44,577 bases of DNA from Bacteroidales bacterium (GCA_021157415.1 JAGGWN010000073.1:1-44577); one strand, 5' to 3'. Positions 31,545-40,744 are shown, counted from the first letter of the stretch. The notes: generated by a model from the sequence alone, not told the origin. Translations and numbers: made by a program.

Positions 31545-33377
31545 CTACTCAAAATCCAGATCAAACTGACGTTTCAGATTCTGTAACTCCGGATTTTTCT
31601 TTGCCAGATAAACGAAACGTTCTTCCGGAGTATAAGGTTTTCTGGAGGTGGCACTTCCCGTATTCTTTTCCACTTCTATTTGCAGTCGTATTCCATAATT
31701 ATTCAGTTCTTTCTTCAGATAATCCATCAGATCCGTTTTAAGATTTTGCTCGAAATCTTCTTTCAGGTTTTTATTTTCCAGCATGATCCGTATGGTTTTT
31801 TCATTCATCATATCCGGCATATGGATTCGGAGAGCTGCCGCAAAACGTGGTTTTTCATGACTCATCTTCTCGGCATAATCCATCCATTTCTGAGTCAGCT
31901 TCTCAAGAGTAAACGGTTGCTCAGAGAGAGGTTCCCTGACAGCCTCTTTTTCATCTCCTGTTTTATTTTCCACAGGTTGTTTGGTAATATTTCCGTTCAG
32001 GGCATTCTTAATGGAAATGGTGGAAGGCGGATTCCTGGAACTCTCTGTATGGATTTCACCGGCAACCGGTTGAGCAATATCTGTCTCATCCCTGCGTACG
32101 GGCCTCTTTTTGTTTACAGGATTCTGCCTTGTTTCTTTATCTCCGGGAAGAGAAACCGTCTTTTCCTCCCGGGCAACAGGTTGGTGCTTCCCGATCTTCT
32201 TTTCAGCAGATAAAGGGACCCGTTTTTTTTCTTCTTTGGGGGTTTGCTCTACCTGGTCGGAATGATCAGGTTTTTTTTTTAACGCACTTATTTTCAGCAA
32301 AGCCAACTCAACATGCAAACGCTGATTCTTGCTTGAACGGTAAGTTATATCCGCCTGATAACATATATCCAGAGCTTTATACAGGAAATCCACCGAACAT
32401 TCCCTGGCTTGTTTCAGGTATTGCTCCCGGACTACGGTTCCAACCTCCAGCAAAGGTAAAGTAACTTTATCATGAGCTACGAGCAAATCCCGGAAATGAC
32501 TACTCAGCCCGGAGAGAAAATGTTGTGCATCAAAACCCTTGCCCAATATCTCGTCAAAGATAAGGAGGCTATCGGTAGCATTTCCTTCCAGCAGGTTTCC
32601 GGTAATTTTGAAATAGTAATCATAATCCAGCACATTCAGACTTTTAATGACCATCTGATAAGTCAGTTTTTTCCCTGAGAAACTTACTAACTGATCAAAG
32701 ATGCTCAGTGCGTCCCGCAAAGCCCCGTCGGCTTTTTGGGCAATCACATTCAGCGCTTCCGGTTCAGCCTGGATTTTTTCTTTTTCAGATACAAATTGCA
32801 GATGCAGTACAATATCCTCCACCCCGATGCGATTGAAATCAAACACCTGACACCTTGATAGAATGGTAGGAAGGATCTTTTGTTTTTCCGTGGTAGCCAA
32901 AATAAAAATGGCGTAAGAAGGAGGTTCTTCCAGGGTTTTCAGAAAAGCATTGAAAGCCTGCTGAGAAAGCATATGGACCTCATCAATGATATAGACACTG
33001 TACTTACCCACCTGTGGAGGGATCCTTACCTGATCGATAAGGTTACGTATATCATCCACTGTATTGTTGGAAGCGGCATCCAGTTCATGGATATTAAAGG
33101 AACGGTTTTCCATGAATGCCTTGCATGATTCACATTCATTACAAGGCTCTCCCTCCGGAGTAGGATGTTCACAGTTAATTGTTTTGGCCAGGATGCGTGC
33201 AACGGTTGTTTTTCCAATGCCCCGTGGTCCACAAAAAAGGTAGGATTGTGCCAAATGTTGAGATACGATGGCATTTTTCAGGGTCTGGGTAATGGTCCCC
33301 TGACCAACCACCTCCCGGAAAAGAACGGGCCGGTATTTCCTTGCTGATACAACAAAATTCTCCATATAATTGTGCAA
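31545..33377 (-). CDS. dnaX: DNA polymerase III subunits tau/gamma (clamp loader ATPase)
   Basis: The 610-residue clamp-loader subunit loads the sliding clamp and couples polymerases. Domains: AAA+ ATPase with Walker A GPRGIGKT (50-57), zinc-binding Cys69, Cys79, Cys82 and Cys85, Walker B/DEVH (132-135) and sensor SRC (174-176); lid; domain III to about 365; then a charged low-complexity linker and a tau C-terminal region. Translation may start at Met5 (MENFVVSARKYRP), which fits the family better. At L366-K369 the coding strand has ten A in a row; slippage into either other frame meets a stop within a few codons, which would give a gamma-like short form. The gene is divergent from rpsF. Confidence 0.95.
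   Translation of the reverse strand: MHNYMENFVVSARKYRPVLFREVVGQGTITQTLKNAIVSQHLAQSYLFCGPRGIGKTTVARILAKTINCEHPTPEGEPCNECESCKAFMENRSFNIHELDAASNNTVDDIRNLIDQVRIPPQVGKYSVYIIDEVHMLSQQAFNAFLKTLEEPPSYAIFILATTEKQKILPTILSRCQVFDFNRIGVEDIVLHLQFVSEKEKIQAEPEALNVIAQKADGALRDALSIFDQLVSFSGKKLTYQMVIKSLNVLDYDYYFKITGNLLEGNATDSLLIFDEILGKGFDAQHFLSGLSSHFRDLLVAHDKVTLPLLEVGTVVREQYLKQARECSVDFLYKALDICYQADITYRSSKNQRLHVELALLKISALKKKPDHSDQVEQTPKEEKKRVPLSAEKKIGKHQPVAREEKTVSLPGDKETRQNPVNKKRPVRRDETDIAQPVAGEIHTESSRNPPSTISIKNALNGNITKQPVENKTGDEKEAVREPLSEQPFTLEKLTQKWMDYAEKMSHEKPRFAAALRIHMPDMMNEKTIRIMLENKNLKEDFEQNLKTDLMDYLKKELNNYGIRLQIEVEKNTGSATSRKPYTPEERFVYLAKKNPELQNLKRQFDLDFE
32271..32280 (-). promoter_or_regulatory. A10 slippery tract in dnaX, candidate gamma-forming site
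   Basis: On the coding (minus) strand the sequence is TT then ten A, encoding L366-K-K-K369, followed by CCTGATC. One extra A (or a -1 shift) reads K-K-K-T-stop (ACC TGA), giving about 370 residues. One A fewer reads on for a few residues to TAG. The tract lies just at the end of the clamp-loader core. In Thermus dnaX an A-run causes transcript slippage that makes gamma; here the same is inferred. Confidence 0.55.
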
Positions 33378-33432
33378 CAGAGTTATACTCTAACAGGTCC
33401 GGATGACTTATCTAATACTCCGGCTTATGTCA

Positions 33433-33440
33433 CAAAGATA
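33433..33440 (-). promoter_or_regulatory. dnaX promoter -7 element
   Basis: On the minus strand TATCTTTG matches TAnnTTTG, 56 bases upstream of the first dnaX ATG. No convincing TTTG element lies at the usual distance upstream, so only the -7 box is claimed. Confidence 0.45.
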
Positions 33441-33490
33441 ACCAAACTGCCGGAATTTTTCAGGTTTTGAAAGTAAAAAGCTTGAGATAT

Positions 33491-33521
33491 TTTGCAGTAG
33501 ATAAAAAATATTCTATTTTTG
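33491..33521 (+). promoter_or_regulatory. promoter of the rpsF-rpsR-rplI operon
   Basis: TTTG (33491-33494), 19 bases, TATTTTTG (33514-33521): a full Bacteroidota promoter match. Transcription should start near 33528, about 37 bases before rpsF. Confidence 0.75.
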
Positions 33522-33564
33522 CACCCCATTAAATTAATGATTCATTTAAAAAAATTAATTAAGT

Positions 33565-33936
33565 ATGTTAAATCATTACGAAACCGTTTTCATTGCCACT
33601 CCCGTTTTGTCTGAATCGCAGATGAAGGAAACGGTAAAAAAAGTTAAGTCGGTGATTACCGAGCATGGAGGAGAGATCGTCCATGAAGAGAATTGGGGCC
33701 TGCGAAAGCTGGCTTATCCGATTCATAAAAAATCCACTGGGTTTTATTATCTTATTGAATTTCAGGGCGAAGGAAGCCTGATCGAAAAACTCGAGATCGA
33801 GTACAGGCGCGATGAACGTTTTATCCGTTTCCTGACTTTCAGGATGGATAGATATGCCATTGAATATGCCGAAAAGAAAAGAAGGCAGAAGAAAAGCAGT
33901 AATGATAAAAAAACCGAAAAAAAAGTGGAGGAATAA
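33565..33936 (+). CDS. rpsF: 30S ribosomal protein S6
   Basis: This 123-residue protein of the small subunit pairs with S18 on 16S rRNA. It shows the standard S6 fold sequence: [20 protein letters not shown], the middle [20 protein letters not shown] and the end [14 protein letters not shown] Lys/Glu-rich tail of about 25 residues ([17 protein letters not shown]) follows, common in Bacteroidota S6. First gene of the S6-S18-L9 operon, with 3 bases to rpsR. Confidence 0.97.
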   Translation: MLNHYETVFIATPVLSESQMKETVKKVKSVITEHGGEIVHEENWGLRKLAYPIHKKSTGFYYLIEFQGEGSLIEKLEIEYRRDERFIRFLTFRMDRYAIEYAEKKRRQKKSSNDKKTEKKVEE

Positions 33937-33939
33937 AGC

Positions 33940-34209
33940 ATGGCACAAAACGATTCAGAAATCAGATACCTGACCCCACCGTCAGTTGAGATCAAAAAGA
34001 AAAAGTATTGCCGGTTCAAGAAAAACCGGATCAAGTATGTTGATTACAAAGATCCTGAGTTCCTGAAAAAGTTTTTAAACGAGCAGGGGAAAATTCTTCC
34101 CCGCCGGATTACGGGAACTTCATTGAAATATCAACGGAAAGTAGCCCAGGCCATCAAGAGAGCCAGACATCTTGCCCTGTTACCTTATGTTACGGATCTT
34201 TTAAAATAA
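33940..34209 (+). CDS. rpsR: 30S ribosomal protein S18
   Basis: This 89-residue S18 binds beside S6 at the platform of the small subunit. Family segments are visible: [39 protein letters not shown], and the end [18 protein letters not shown]. It is second in the operon, 13 bases before rplI, which has a GGAGG ahead of its start. Confidence 0.97.
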   Translation: MAQNDSEIRYLTPPSVEIKKKKYCRFKKNRIKYVDYKDPEFLKKFLNEQGKILPRRITGTSLKYQRKVAQAIKRARHLALLPYVTDLLK

Positions 34210-34222
34210 AGGAGGAAATAAA

Positions 34223-34669
34223 ATGAAGATTATTTTAAAAGAAGATATGCCCAGACTGGGCCACAGAAATGACATTATCAAGGTAAAAGACGGCTATGCC
34301 AGAAACTATCTTATTCCGAAAGGTTATGCCATTGCTGCCACCCCTTCTGCCAGAAAGATGCATGAAGAGAACATGAGACAACGTGCACACAAGGAGGAGA
34401 AAATCAAAAATGAAGCCCAGGAGCTGGCAAAAAAACTGGAAGGACTCTCTCTTACGATCGGCGCCAAGACTAGTTCTACGGGAAAGATATTTGGATCGGT
34501 AAATACGATACAGATTGCTGAAGCACTTGCAGAAAAAGGCTTTGAAATCGACCGGAAGAATATTTCCATCAAAGGAGAGGTTGTGAAAGAAGTTGGAAAA
34601 TATACCGCAACCATTCACCTTCATCGTGAAGTAAAGATTGAGATAGACTTTGAAGTCATCTCTGAATAA
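34223..34669 (+). CDS. rplI: 50S ribosomal protein L9
   Basis: The 148-residue L9 has an N-terminal RNA-binding domain (MKIILKEDMPRLGHRNDIIK then VKDGYARNYLIPKGYA), a long connecting helix (about 45-75) and a C-terminal domain (GKIFGSVNTIQIAEAL, and ATIHLHREVKIEIDFEV). It is the last gene of the operon and is followed 25 bases later by a UUCG-loop terminator. Confidence 0.97.
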   Translation: MKIILKEDMPRLGHRNDIIKVKDGYARNYLIPKGYAIAATPSARKMHEENMRQRAHKEEKIKNEAQELAKKLEGLSLTIGAKTSSTGKIFGSVNTIQIAEALAEKGFEIDRKNISIKGEVVKEVGKYTATIHLHREVKIEIDFEVISE

Positions 34670-34694
34670 GCATTTTATATTAATTTAATAAAAG

Positions 34695-34722
34695 AAAGCT
34701 GTTCTTCGGAATGGCTTTTTCT
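34695..34722 (+). terminator. terminator of the rpsF-rpsR-rplI operon
   Basis: Stem AAAGC/GCTTT plus TTC/GAA around a TTCG tetraloop, with a small TG-TG internal loop, followed directly by a T-run. A classic intrinsic terminator 25 bases after rplI. Confidence 0.8.
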
Positions 34723-34738
34723 CATTTAAAATTTAAAA

Positions 34739-35116
34739 TCATCTGACAGCTATTGTATCTATCTCAATCAAGGCATCCTTAGGCAACCTGGCTACCTGCA
34801 TGGCAGCCCGGGCAGGGTGTTTGTCTTTATAAAAAGAAGCATATACTTCATTCATTTCCGAGAAATCATTCATATCTTTCAGATAAACGGTTGATTTTAC
34901 CACATCATTTCTGGTATATCCGGCAGACATCAGAATGATTTCAATATTTTGCAATATGCGGAGGGTCTGTTCTCTGATACCTCCGGGAACAAATTCTCCC
35001 GTCTCAGTATCCACTCCGATTTGACCAGAAACATATAAAATCCCGTTCACTTCAACAGCCTGACTGTATGGCCCGATAGCCTGCGGAGCTTTCAAAGTAT
35101 GTATAATTTTCTTCAT
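34739..35116 (-). CDS. ridA: RidA-family deaminase
   Basis: This 125-residue RidA (YjgF/YER057c) protein hydrolyses reactive enamine/imine intermediates formed by pyridoxal-phosphate enzymes. Family segments are APQAIGPYSQAVEVNGILYVSGQ (spread over residues 10-32), TLRILQNIEIILMSAG, DVVKSTVYLKDM and PARAAMQVARLPKDALIEID. The key Arg in PARAA is present; family members more often have PARS/PART, a minor change. It converges on the L9 operon with the terminator between, and lies upstream of a gene-free stretch before lptD. Confidence 0.93.
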   Translation of the reverse strand: MKKIIHTLKAPQAIGPYSQAVEVNGILYVSGQIGVDTETGEFVPGGIREQTLRILQNIEIILMSAGYTRNDVVKSTVYLKDMNDFSEMNEVYASFYKDKHPARAAMQVARLPKDALIEIDTIAVR

Positions 35117-35465
35117 GGCTTATAATATTACGGTTACGTACCCAAAGGTATTTATTTTTTTGAATATGATTTAACAAACCGTAATTAGCAGCTAACGCTT
35201 CAGGATCTTTTCGCCAGGTAAGCCGTCATACAATGGTTATTAACCTGAGTTTGCTTTGCTAACGCAATTAGATCTTCCCTTCGTTCAGATCGAAATGAGT
35301 CACTTCGTGACGAAATTGTTTTCACACCCATGCATTTCGAATGTGGAGCCATGCAAAGCCAATTAATTTTCATAAATTTCGCAACTGCAGGCTGCTAATT
35401 TCGCGGACCTGCCCGGATGACTCTGTTCGGATAGGCGAGGTCCGCCGGTTTCAATTCGACATACC
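35117..35465. other. gene-free interval between ridA and lptD with stem-loops
   Basis: No gene is visible. There is a small dyad GTCAC-TTC-GTGAC (35299-35311). A longer-range stem, GCGGACCT (35403-35410) with AGGTCCGC (35438-35445), lies just beyond the lptD stop and could serve as its terminator, although no T-run follows on the minus strand. The rest is unremarkable. Confidence 0.5.
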
Positions 35466-38186
35466 TTACCGGTCATACCAGCTTTTCTTCTTCTCATACT
35501 TCAGATCTCGGAGAATCGAGGATTTTACGTTGATGGTAAAACTGTAACTTTGGTGATAACCTATTGGGATCCAGGAAAAGCTCATCTCCCAGCAATGCAG
35601 ATCGCGGTGGATATTGATGGAGGTGTAGGTAAGTTTTTTCATTTTAAAGTCCCAACCCGTATTCCCGCTTATTTTCCATTTGGAAGTCAGGCTGAAACTG
35701 CCTGAAAGATTAAGGGTCTGAACGACAGACGGAGTAAAAGCTTCCTTGGAGTAACGCACATTGTAGCGGATTCGCAGATCCCAGGGAATATTAAAATAAT
35801 CATAATCCAATACCTCCTGATTTTGTTGTGCGAGATTTGTTTCGGCAGGACCGATGCCAGGTTCCATGCCTATCATCTCCCCGGGGCCTCCCTGAGGCTT
35901 CTGAGAAACACCCCCTGCTGACTTTGCATTACCTCCCATAAGATGGAGGTTCATAGCGAAGTTGAGTTGGGTCACCCGGAAAAGGGAATTTGAAACGGCA
36001 ATATTGGGGGTATTAATAATATGACCTTTATCATTCAGGGCATAAGGATTAAACACTCCCCCGAAAGTCAGCTGTATATTGTTTTTCCATAAGCTTGTGC
36101 GTCCGTTGAAAGACACCGGAGCCCAACGAAGAGAATCTTTGAAGACATTATAATTGGTCGAGAAACTCAGACTTTCAAGCAATTTTACTTTTTTCGTATT
36201 GGCCGTTGAATCACCGTTGGTTCTCACTTTCATTTCAAGGTTGTTGTTCAGGGAAAAATTCACCACCCCCGATTTCCCCGGTAAAGAGGGCGTACCATAG
36301 ATTTCCTTTTCATAAATAGAGTATTGGGTAACTCTGTTTTCATTGGTCGTATCTATGATTTCCCTGTAATAATCAGGCATGAATCCTTCCAGATCCGGAA
36401 TAAAGGAAAAACTAACCGACGGGGTGATTACGTGACGGATTGCTTCCACCCTGGCATCCGGATTCTTAAAGATAAACATTCCGTATATCTTCGGGTTAAA
36501 CGACATACTGATGGTGGGGCTTATCGACTGTGCATAGGTAACCCGGTGAATAGTATCCGTCACCAGTTGGGATACATAACCCGCGTTGGTTGAATCGTAA
36601 TTGTAATTAAAATACTTTTCAATGTATTTGGTATAAAGCATCCCGGTATACTGAATGCGTGGAGAGATGTTAAAATGGTTGAAAGGCTTAAAATTTACGC
36701 CCAGGGGTATGGTATGCCTAAAGCCGTTTGACATATTGTTAAACACTTCCGGGGTAAACAGAAGGGTATCCACCGTTCGGATTCTGTTTTCCAATAACGC
36801 GTTGTATGTCAGATCAATATTATCATACCAGTGTCGACCCGGTGCATTTTTTCTTTTAAATGGATAAATTCTGTTCATGGTAAAAGCCAGTTTCGGCAGG
36901 TTGAGATCCACTGCTTTGGTCTGGGAGTTTTGAGAATGAGAAAAGCTGCCGGAAAAGTTGAAGGGGGATCCCGGCCACATTTTGGAAAAGGAAATACTTG
37001 ATTGTTTTGTATTGGTCAAATAATCTGCAGCGTCATAGCTATGATTCTTGTCATAAGAGCTGGAGCTAAGATTGACAGAGGCCCGGAAAGTACTGGTAGG
37101 GTTGGCTTTGGAGTCCTGATTGTGAGACCATCTGACGGAATAATCATTCCGGGCTACATAATTACCCAGATCCAGACTACCGGTTACGTTTTTATAAAAA
37201 TTTACACCGAAATTACCACCATACTTGTATCTTTTTTTATAATTGGAGCCAATCCGGAACCCCCAGGTCCCGTTGGTAAATATATCTCCGGTAACACTTA
37301 GGTCGAAGTAATCATTCAGGGCAAAATAATAACCTCCGTTCCTGAGATAAAAGCCTCTGTTCCTTTCTTCTCCGTATGAAGGGATTAAGATGCCGGAAGC
37401 ATGGGTTTGTTTTATCGGAAAAAAACCAAACGGAACGGCAACGGGCAATGGTATGTCTGCAATAACCAAATAGGCAGGACCCGAGACAATCTCTTTGCCG
37501 GGAACCACCTTGGCTTTGGTCAGTGCAACATAATAATGAGGGTGCGGAGCATCACAGGTGGTGTACTTCCCGTTTTTAATATCAAAAACTCCACTTTTCT
37601 GTTTTTTCGTAATCCCGCTATGTAGAAAGCCTCCCTCCTGCTTAGTCACTACACCCTGAATAAATCCTTTTCCCGACTTGAAATTATATCGTAACGTATT
37701 TGCATCAAAACTTTCCGATCCTTGCTTAAAGTTAGGTTTTCCGGCGATCTGACCGGTACTGTCCGGCAGACCTTTGGCGAAAATTTCGTTCGTACTGAAA
37801 TCAATTTCAATGTAATCGGCTTTCAACTCAATATCCTTATAGGTAACATCAGCCTTACCAAACAGGTAGGTCTTTCGTGTTACCAGATCAATGATCATTG
37901 AATCCGTAGCCTGGTAAGTAATTCTGGAATCAATACGCTCGGATGAGACCTTATTTACCGTATCTGCCTTAAAATTCAGCGAATCGGGCATGATTGTGGT
38001 ATCCTGTTGCATGACGATGGAATCCGGCATGTAAATCATGCCGGTGTCAGGTCTGATAGATTGGAGAACAGGAATTTCTTTTTGCGAAAATGCAACGGAA
38101 ACTGAAATTATAGCCAGACAAAAAAGAAAAATCTTTTTATGCCAAAGGATTATACTATTTTTGTATGTCGAATGTTTAAATGACAA
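35466..38186 (-). CDS. lptD: LPS-assembly outer-membrane protein LptD (Bacteroidota type)
   Basis: The 906-residue outer-membrane barrel inserts lipopolysaccharide into the outer leaflet. It has an N-terminal signal (about residues 17-34, ending VAFSQ) and an OstA/LptA-like beta-jellyroll (about 90-270; YLFGKADVTYKDIELKADYI, FKSGKGFIQGV). A long beta-barrel with aromatic-rich strands follows (PVAVPFGFFPIKQTHASGIL, FYLRNGGYYFALNDY) through to the C-terminus. The length is usual for the Bacteroidota form. It is divergent from a cell-wall amidase and an MCE protein, so the locus is devoted to envelope building. Confidence 0.9.
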   Translation of the reverse strand: MSFKHSTYKNSIILWHKKIFLFCLAIISVSVAFSQKEIPVLQSIRPDTGMIYMPDSIVMQQDTTIMPDSLNFKADTVNKVSSERIDSRITYQATDSMIIDLVTRKTYLFGKADVTYKDIELKADYIEIDFSTNEIFAKGLPDSTGQIAGKPNFKQGSESFDANTLRYNFKSGKGFIQGVVTKQEGGFLHSGITKKQKSGVFDIKNGKYTTCDAPHPHYYVALTKAKVVPGKEIVSGPAYLVIADIPLPVAVPFGFFPIKQTHASGILIPSYGEERNRGFYLRNGGYYFALNDYFDLSVTGDIFTNGTWGFRIGSNYKKRYKYGGNFGVNFYKNVTGSLDLGNYVARNDYSVRWSHNQDSKANPTSTFRASVNLSSSSYDKNHSYDAADYLTNTKQSSISFSKMWPGSPFNFSGSFSHSQNSQTKAVDLNLPKLAFTMNRIYPFKRKNAPGRHWYDNIDLTYNALLENRIRTVDTLLFTPEVFNNMSNGFRHTIPLGVNFKPFNHFNISPRIQYTGMLYTKYIEKYFNYNYDSTNAGYVSQLVTDTIHRVTYAQSISPTISMSFNPKIYGMFIFKNPDARVEAIRHVITPSVSFSFIPDLEGFMPDYYREIIDTTNENRVTQYSIYEKEIYGTPSLPGKSGVVNFSLNNNLEMKVRTNGDSTANTKKVKLLESLSFSTNYNVFKDSLRWAPVSFNGRTSLWKNNIQLTFGGVFNPYALNDKGHIINTPNIAVSNSLFRVTQLNFAMNLHLMGGNAKSAGGVSQKPQGGPGEMIGMEPGIGPAETNLAQQNQEVLDYDYFNIPWDLRIRYNVRYSKEAFTPSVVQTLNLSGSFSLTSKWKISGNTGWDFKMKKLTYTSINIHRDLHCWEMSFSWIPIGYHQSYSFTINVKSSILRDLKYEKKKSWYDR
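38156..38163 (+). promoter_or_regulatory. candidate amidase promoter -7 element
   Basis: TATTTTTG matches TAnnTTTG and lies 75 bases before the amidase start, inside the first codons of the divergent lptD. No TTTG is at the usual upstream distance, so support is partial. Confidence 0.4.
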
Positions 38187-38237
38187 GGCGTTTATGATAA
38201 TTTTACAACCACGGCAAAACTAACGAAATTCATTGAG

Positions 38238-39353
38238 ATGAAGGTGTCCGCTTCAAATATTCTATCCAGGTATCCTATCAGACAACGGAAAATATTTTCG
38301 CTTGTTTTTGCATTTTTATTTTTTTCCCTGCCGGCTATGGCCCAGAACATTGATACTCATAGCTACAAGATAAGAAAAGTTGTCATTGATGCCGGTCACG
38401 GAGGTAAAGATCCGGGGACCCTGGGAAGACATTCACAGGAGAAGGATATTGCACTGAACATTGCGCTGAAGCTGGGAAAATATATAGAGGACAATGTCAG
38501 GGATGTTCAGGTAATCTATACAAGAAAAACAGATGTTTTTATTGAGCTTCACGAGCGAGGCAACATTGCCAACACAAATCATGCGAATCTGTTTATTTCT
38601 ATCCATTGTAATTCCAGTCCGAATAAAAAGATATACGGTGCAGAAACCTATGTAATGGGCTTAAAAGTAGGGGAAAGGAATATGGAAGTAGCACGTAAGG
38701 AAAATGCCGTAATCACTTTGGAAAATGATTATTCACAACATTATGAAGGATTTGATCCCAACTCGCCGGAATCCTATATTGTTTTTAACCTGATGCAGAA
38801 TACCTATCTGGAACAGAGCCTTAAATTTGCCACCCTGGTTCAAAAACAATTCAAGGAAAGGGCCGGTCGCCGCGATCATGGGGTCAGACAGGCTGGTTTT
38901 CTGGTACTCTGGAAGACATCCATGCCCAGTGTGCTGGTCGAAACAGGTTATCTTTCTAACCCAAATGAAGAAAAGTTCCTGATGTCAGACAATGGCCAGT
39001 CTATTATCGCCTCGGCTATCTACAGGGCTTTTAAAAATTACAAAACCATGATAGAAAGCCAAAGTAATTTTACCGTAGCTCCTGAAACCACAGACCAGGC
39101 ATTTTTTAGCGTCCAGATACTCACTTCCCGGAAAAAGATCGCTCCGGATAATCAAACCTTAAAAAAATATAAACCGGTCCTGGAATTTCAGGAAGGAAAC
39201 AGGTACAAATACACCGTAGGTCGTTCTACTTCCTATGAAGAAATCAAAAACCTCCGAAAAAAAATCCTGTCCGACTTTCCGGATGCGTTTGTCGTAGGGG
39301 TGAAAAACCATAAAATCATATCTCCGCAGGCAGTACTAAAAAAGAAAGAATGA
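38238..39353 (+). CDS. N-acetylmuramoyl-L-alanine amidase with SPOR-like C-terminus
   Basis: The 371-residue zinc amidase (Amidase_3) cuts the bond between N-acetylmuramic acid and the peptide stem in peptidoglycan. A signal peptide (FSLVFAFLFFSLPAMAQ) exports it. Zinc ligands and catalytic residues appear as the His in DAGHGGKDPG, Glu in SQEKDIALN, His in SIHCNSS and Glu in VLVETGYLSN. A C-terminal segment (about 288-360; FFSVQILTSRKKI, YKYTVGRSTSYEEI) looks like a SPOR domain, which binds denuded glycan at the septum. It is followed 107 bases later by an MCE-family gene, an arrangement I know from other Bacteroidota. Confidence 0.92.
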   Translation: MKVSASNILSRYPIRQRKIFSLVFAFLFFSLPAMAQNIDTHSYKIRKVVIDAGHGGKDPGTLGRHSQEKDIALNIALKLGKYIEDNVRDVQVIYTRKTDVFIELHERGNIANTNHANLFISIHCNSSPNKKIYGAETYVMGLKVGERNMEVARKENAVITLENDYSQHYEGFDPNSPESYIVFNLMQNTYLEQSLKFATLVQKQFKERAGRRDHGVRQAGFLVLWKTSMPSVLVETGYLSNPNEEKFLMSDNGQSIIASAIYRAFKNYKTMIESQSNFTVAPETTDQAFFSVQILTSRKKIAPDNQTLKKYKPVLEFQEGNRYKYTVGRSTSYEEIKNLRKKILSDFPDAFVVGVKNHKIISPQAVLKKKE

Positions 39354-39385
39354 CTGTTCCGGTCAAAGAAAAACCTGTGATTTGA

Positions 39386-39393
39386 TATCTTTG
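39386..39393 (+). promoter_or_regulatory. candidate promoter -7 element of the MCE gene
   Basis: TATCTTTG matches TAnnTTTG and lies 68 bases before the start codon. No TTTG is seen about 20 bases upstream, so this is a partial match only. Confidence 0.4.
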
Positions 39394-39460
39394 GTAAACA
39401 AAACGGTACCTTTAATTTCCATATAGCATAATAATAACCCGTTAAAAAAAGTCATAAGAA

Positions 39461-40408
39461 ATGAAACACTCAACAGAATTAAAAATCGGGATCATTATGA
39501 CAGTGAGCATAGCTCTCTTTATTTGGCTGTACAACTACATGAAAGGTTTGAACCTGCTCAAGCCTATCAGTTCCTACTATGTCGTTTATAATCAAATAAA
39601 CGGATTACATGAATCCAATCCGGTATATATCAATGGGTATAAAACCGGATTGGTGGATAATATCGATTTTGCTCCGGATGAATCGGGGCGGATTGTTGTA
39701 AAATTCACCATGGAACAACCATTTAAGCTACCCAAAGGATCGGTTGCCCAGATTTATAGTGCAGACATTATGGGCACCCAGGCTCTGCGTATATTACTGG
39801 GAAAATCCAATGAATATTTACATTCGGGAGACACCCTGCCCGGGAGTGTTGAAGGAAGCCTGCAGGAACAGGTCAGTGCTCAGGTATTACCGATCAAGGT
39901 CAAAGCAGAGGAGTTAATGGCTTCTTTTGATTCGGTGCTGGCTGTGATCCAGGTTACTTTTAATGAGAATTTCAGAAACAACTTTAATAAAAGTTTCGAA
40001 GATATCCGTTTATCTGTGAGACACCTGAAAAACTCATCCTATACGGTTGATACTTTGCTGACCAATGAAAACGGACAGTTCTCAGCGACCATGAGTAATA
40101 TGGAACAGATATCATTCCTGTTAAAAAAAGATCTGATCAAGCTGGATTATGTTCTTGATAACATCTCGGAAATTTCGGATTCCCTCACCCGGTCGGAGAT
40201 CAAATCAACCATAAACAATCTGAATGAAACCCTTGCCGGAACTTCGGTGCTTATGGCTAAAATAAACAATGGAGAAGGTTCTCTGGGAAAATTGACCACC
40301 AATGACAGCCTCTATCAGGCCATCATACAACTGACCCACCGGTTGGATACCCTGGTCAACAAAATTACCGAAAACCCAAAGAAATACATCCGGCTTAAAC
40401 TTTTCTGA
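39461..40408 (+). CDS. MCE/MlaD-family lipid-transport substrate-binding protein
   Basis: The 315-residue protein has one N-terminal membrane helix (about 8-28) and a single MCE domain (about 38-115; YYVVYNQINGLHESNPVYIN, KTGLVDNI, GSVAQIYSADIMGTQALRI). A long helical, periplasmic tail follows. MlaD-type proteins carry phospholipids between inner and outer membranes with an ABC transporter; the permease and ATPase are not in this window. Standing after the amidase and opposite lptD, it fits an envelope-maintenance role. Confidence 0.9.
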   Translation: MKHSTELKIGIIMTVSIALFIWLYNYMKGLNLLKPISSYYVVYNQINGLHESNPVYINGYKTGLVDNIDFAPDESGRIVVKFTMEQPFKLPKGSVAQIYSADIMGTQALRILLGKSNEYLHSGDTLPGSVEGSLQEQVSAQVLPIKVKAEELMASFDSVLAVIQVTFNENFRNNFNKSFEDIRLSVRHLKNSSYTVDTLLTNENGQFSATMSNMEQISFLLKKDLIKLDYVLDNISEISDSLTRSEIKSTINNLNETLAGTSVLMAKINNGEGSLGKLTTNDSLYQAIIQLTHRLDTLVNKITENPKKYIRLKLF

Positions 40409-40744
40409 CGTTTTATGTCTTTTTCCGAAAAAATGATTTGATTAAAAGTGTTGATTTTTTGACGAAAAAATATTTATCCGGATCCCGGACCATCGTTGAG
40501 GCTTTAATTGATTCATAATAAAGCTTTAAGTAACATTAATTTAACCTACACAACACTCAATTAACTGTTTTTCAATATATTGTATTTTTTATTTTTTTTT
40601 TGCATACCAAATTGACTGGTAGTAAAGACAATATAATTTTTATTAGATAATCAAGTAAAATTTGATTTTTTTTTTACATTTTTTTTAACAAAATTGCTAT
40701 CCCTTTTCAATAACCGGTAAAATATTTTAACCCGACAAAAAACC
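40409..40744. other. AT-rich intergenic region upstream of dnaA
   Basis: This 336-base stretch holds no gene. It is very AT-rich from about 40500, with long T tracts (40592-40601, 40665-40675, 40680-40687). One 7-of-9 match to the DnaA box TTATCCACA occurs (TTATCCGGA, about 40474), which is not enough to call an origin. No clear TTTG/TAnnTTTG pair was found, so the dnaA promoter is unassigned. Confidence 0.5.

Noticed and set aside
33522-33564. S6:S18-binding leader motif before rpsF
   Set aside because: The leader is short and AT-only with no CCG bulge motif, so autogenous control by this element is not supported.
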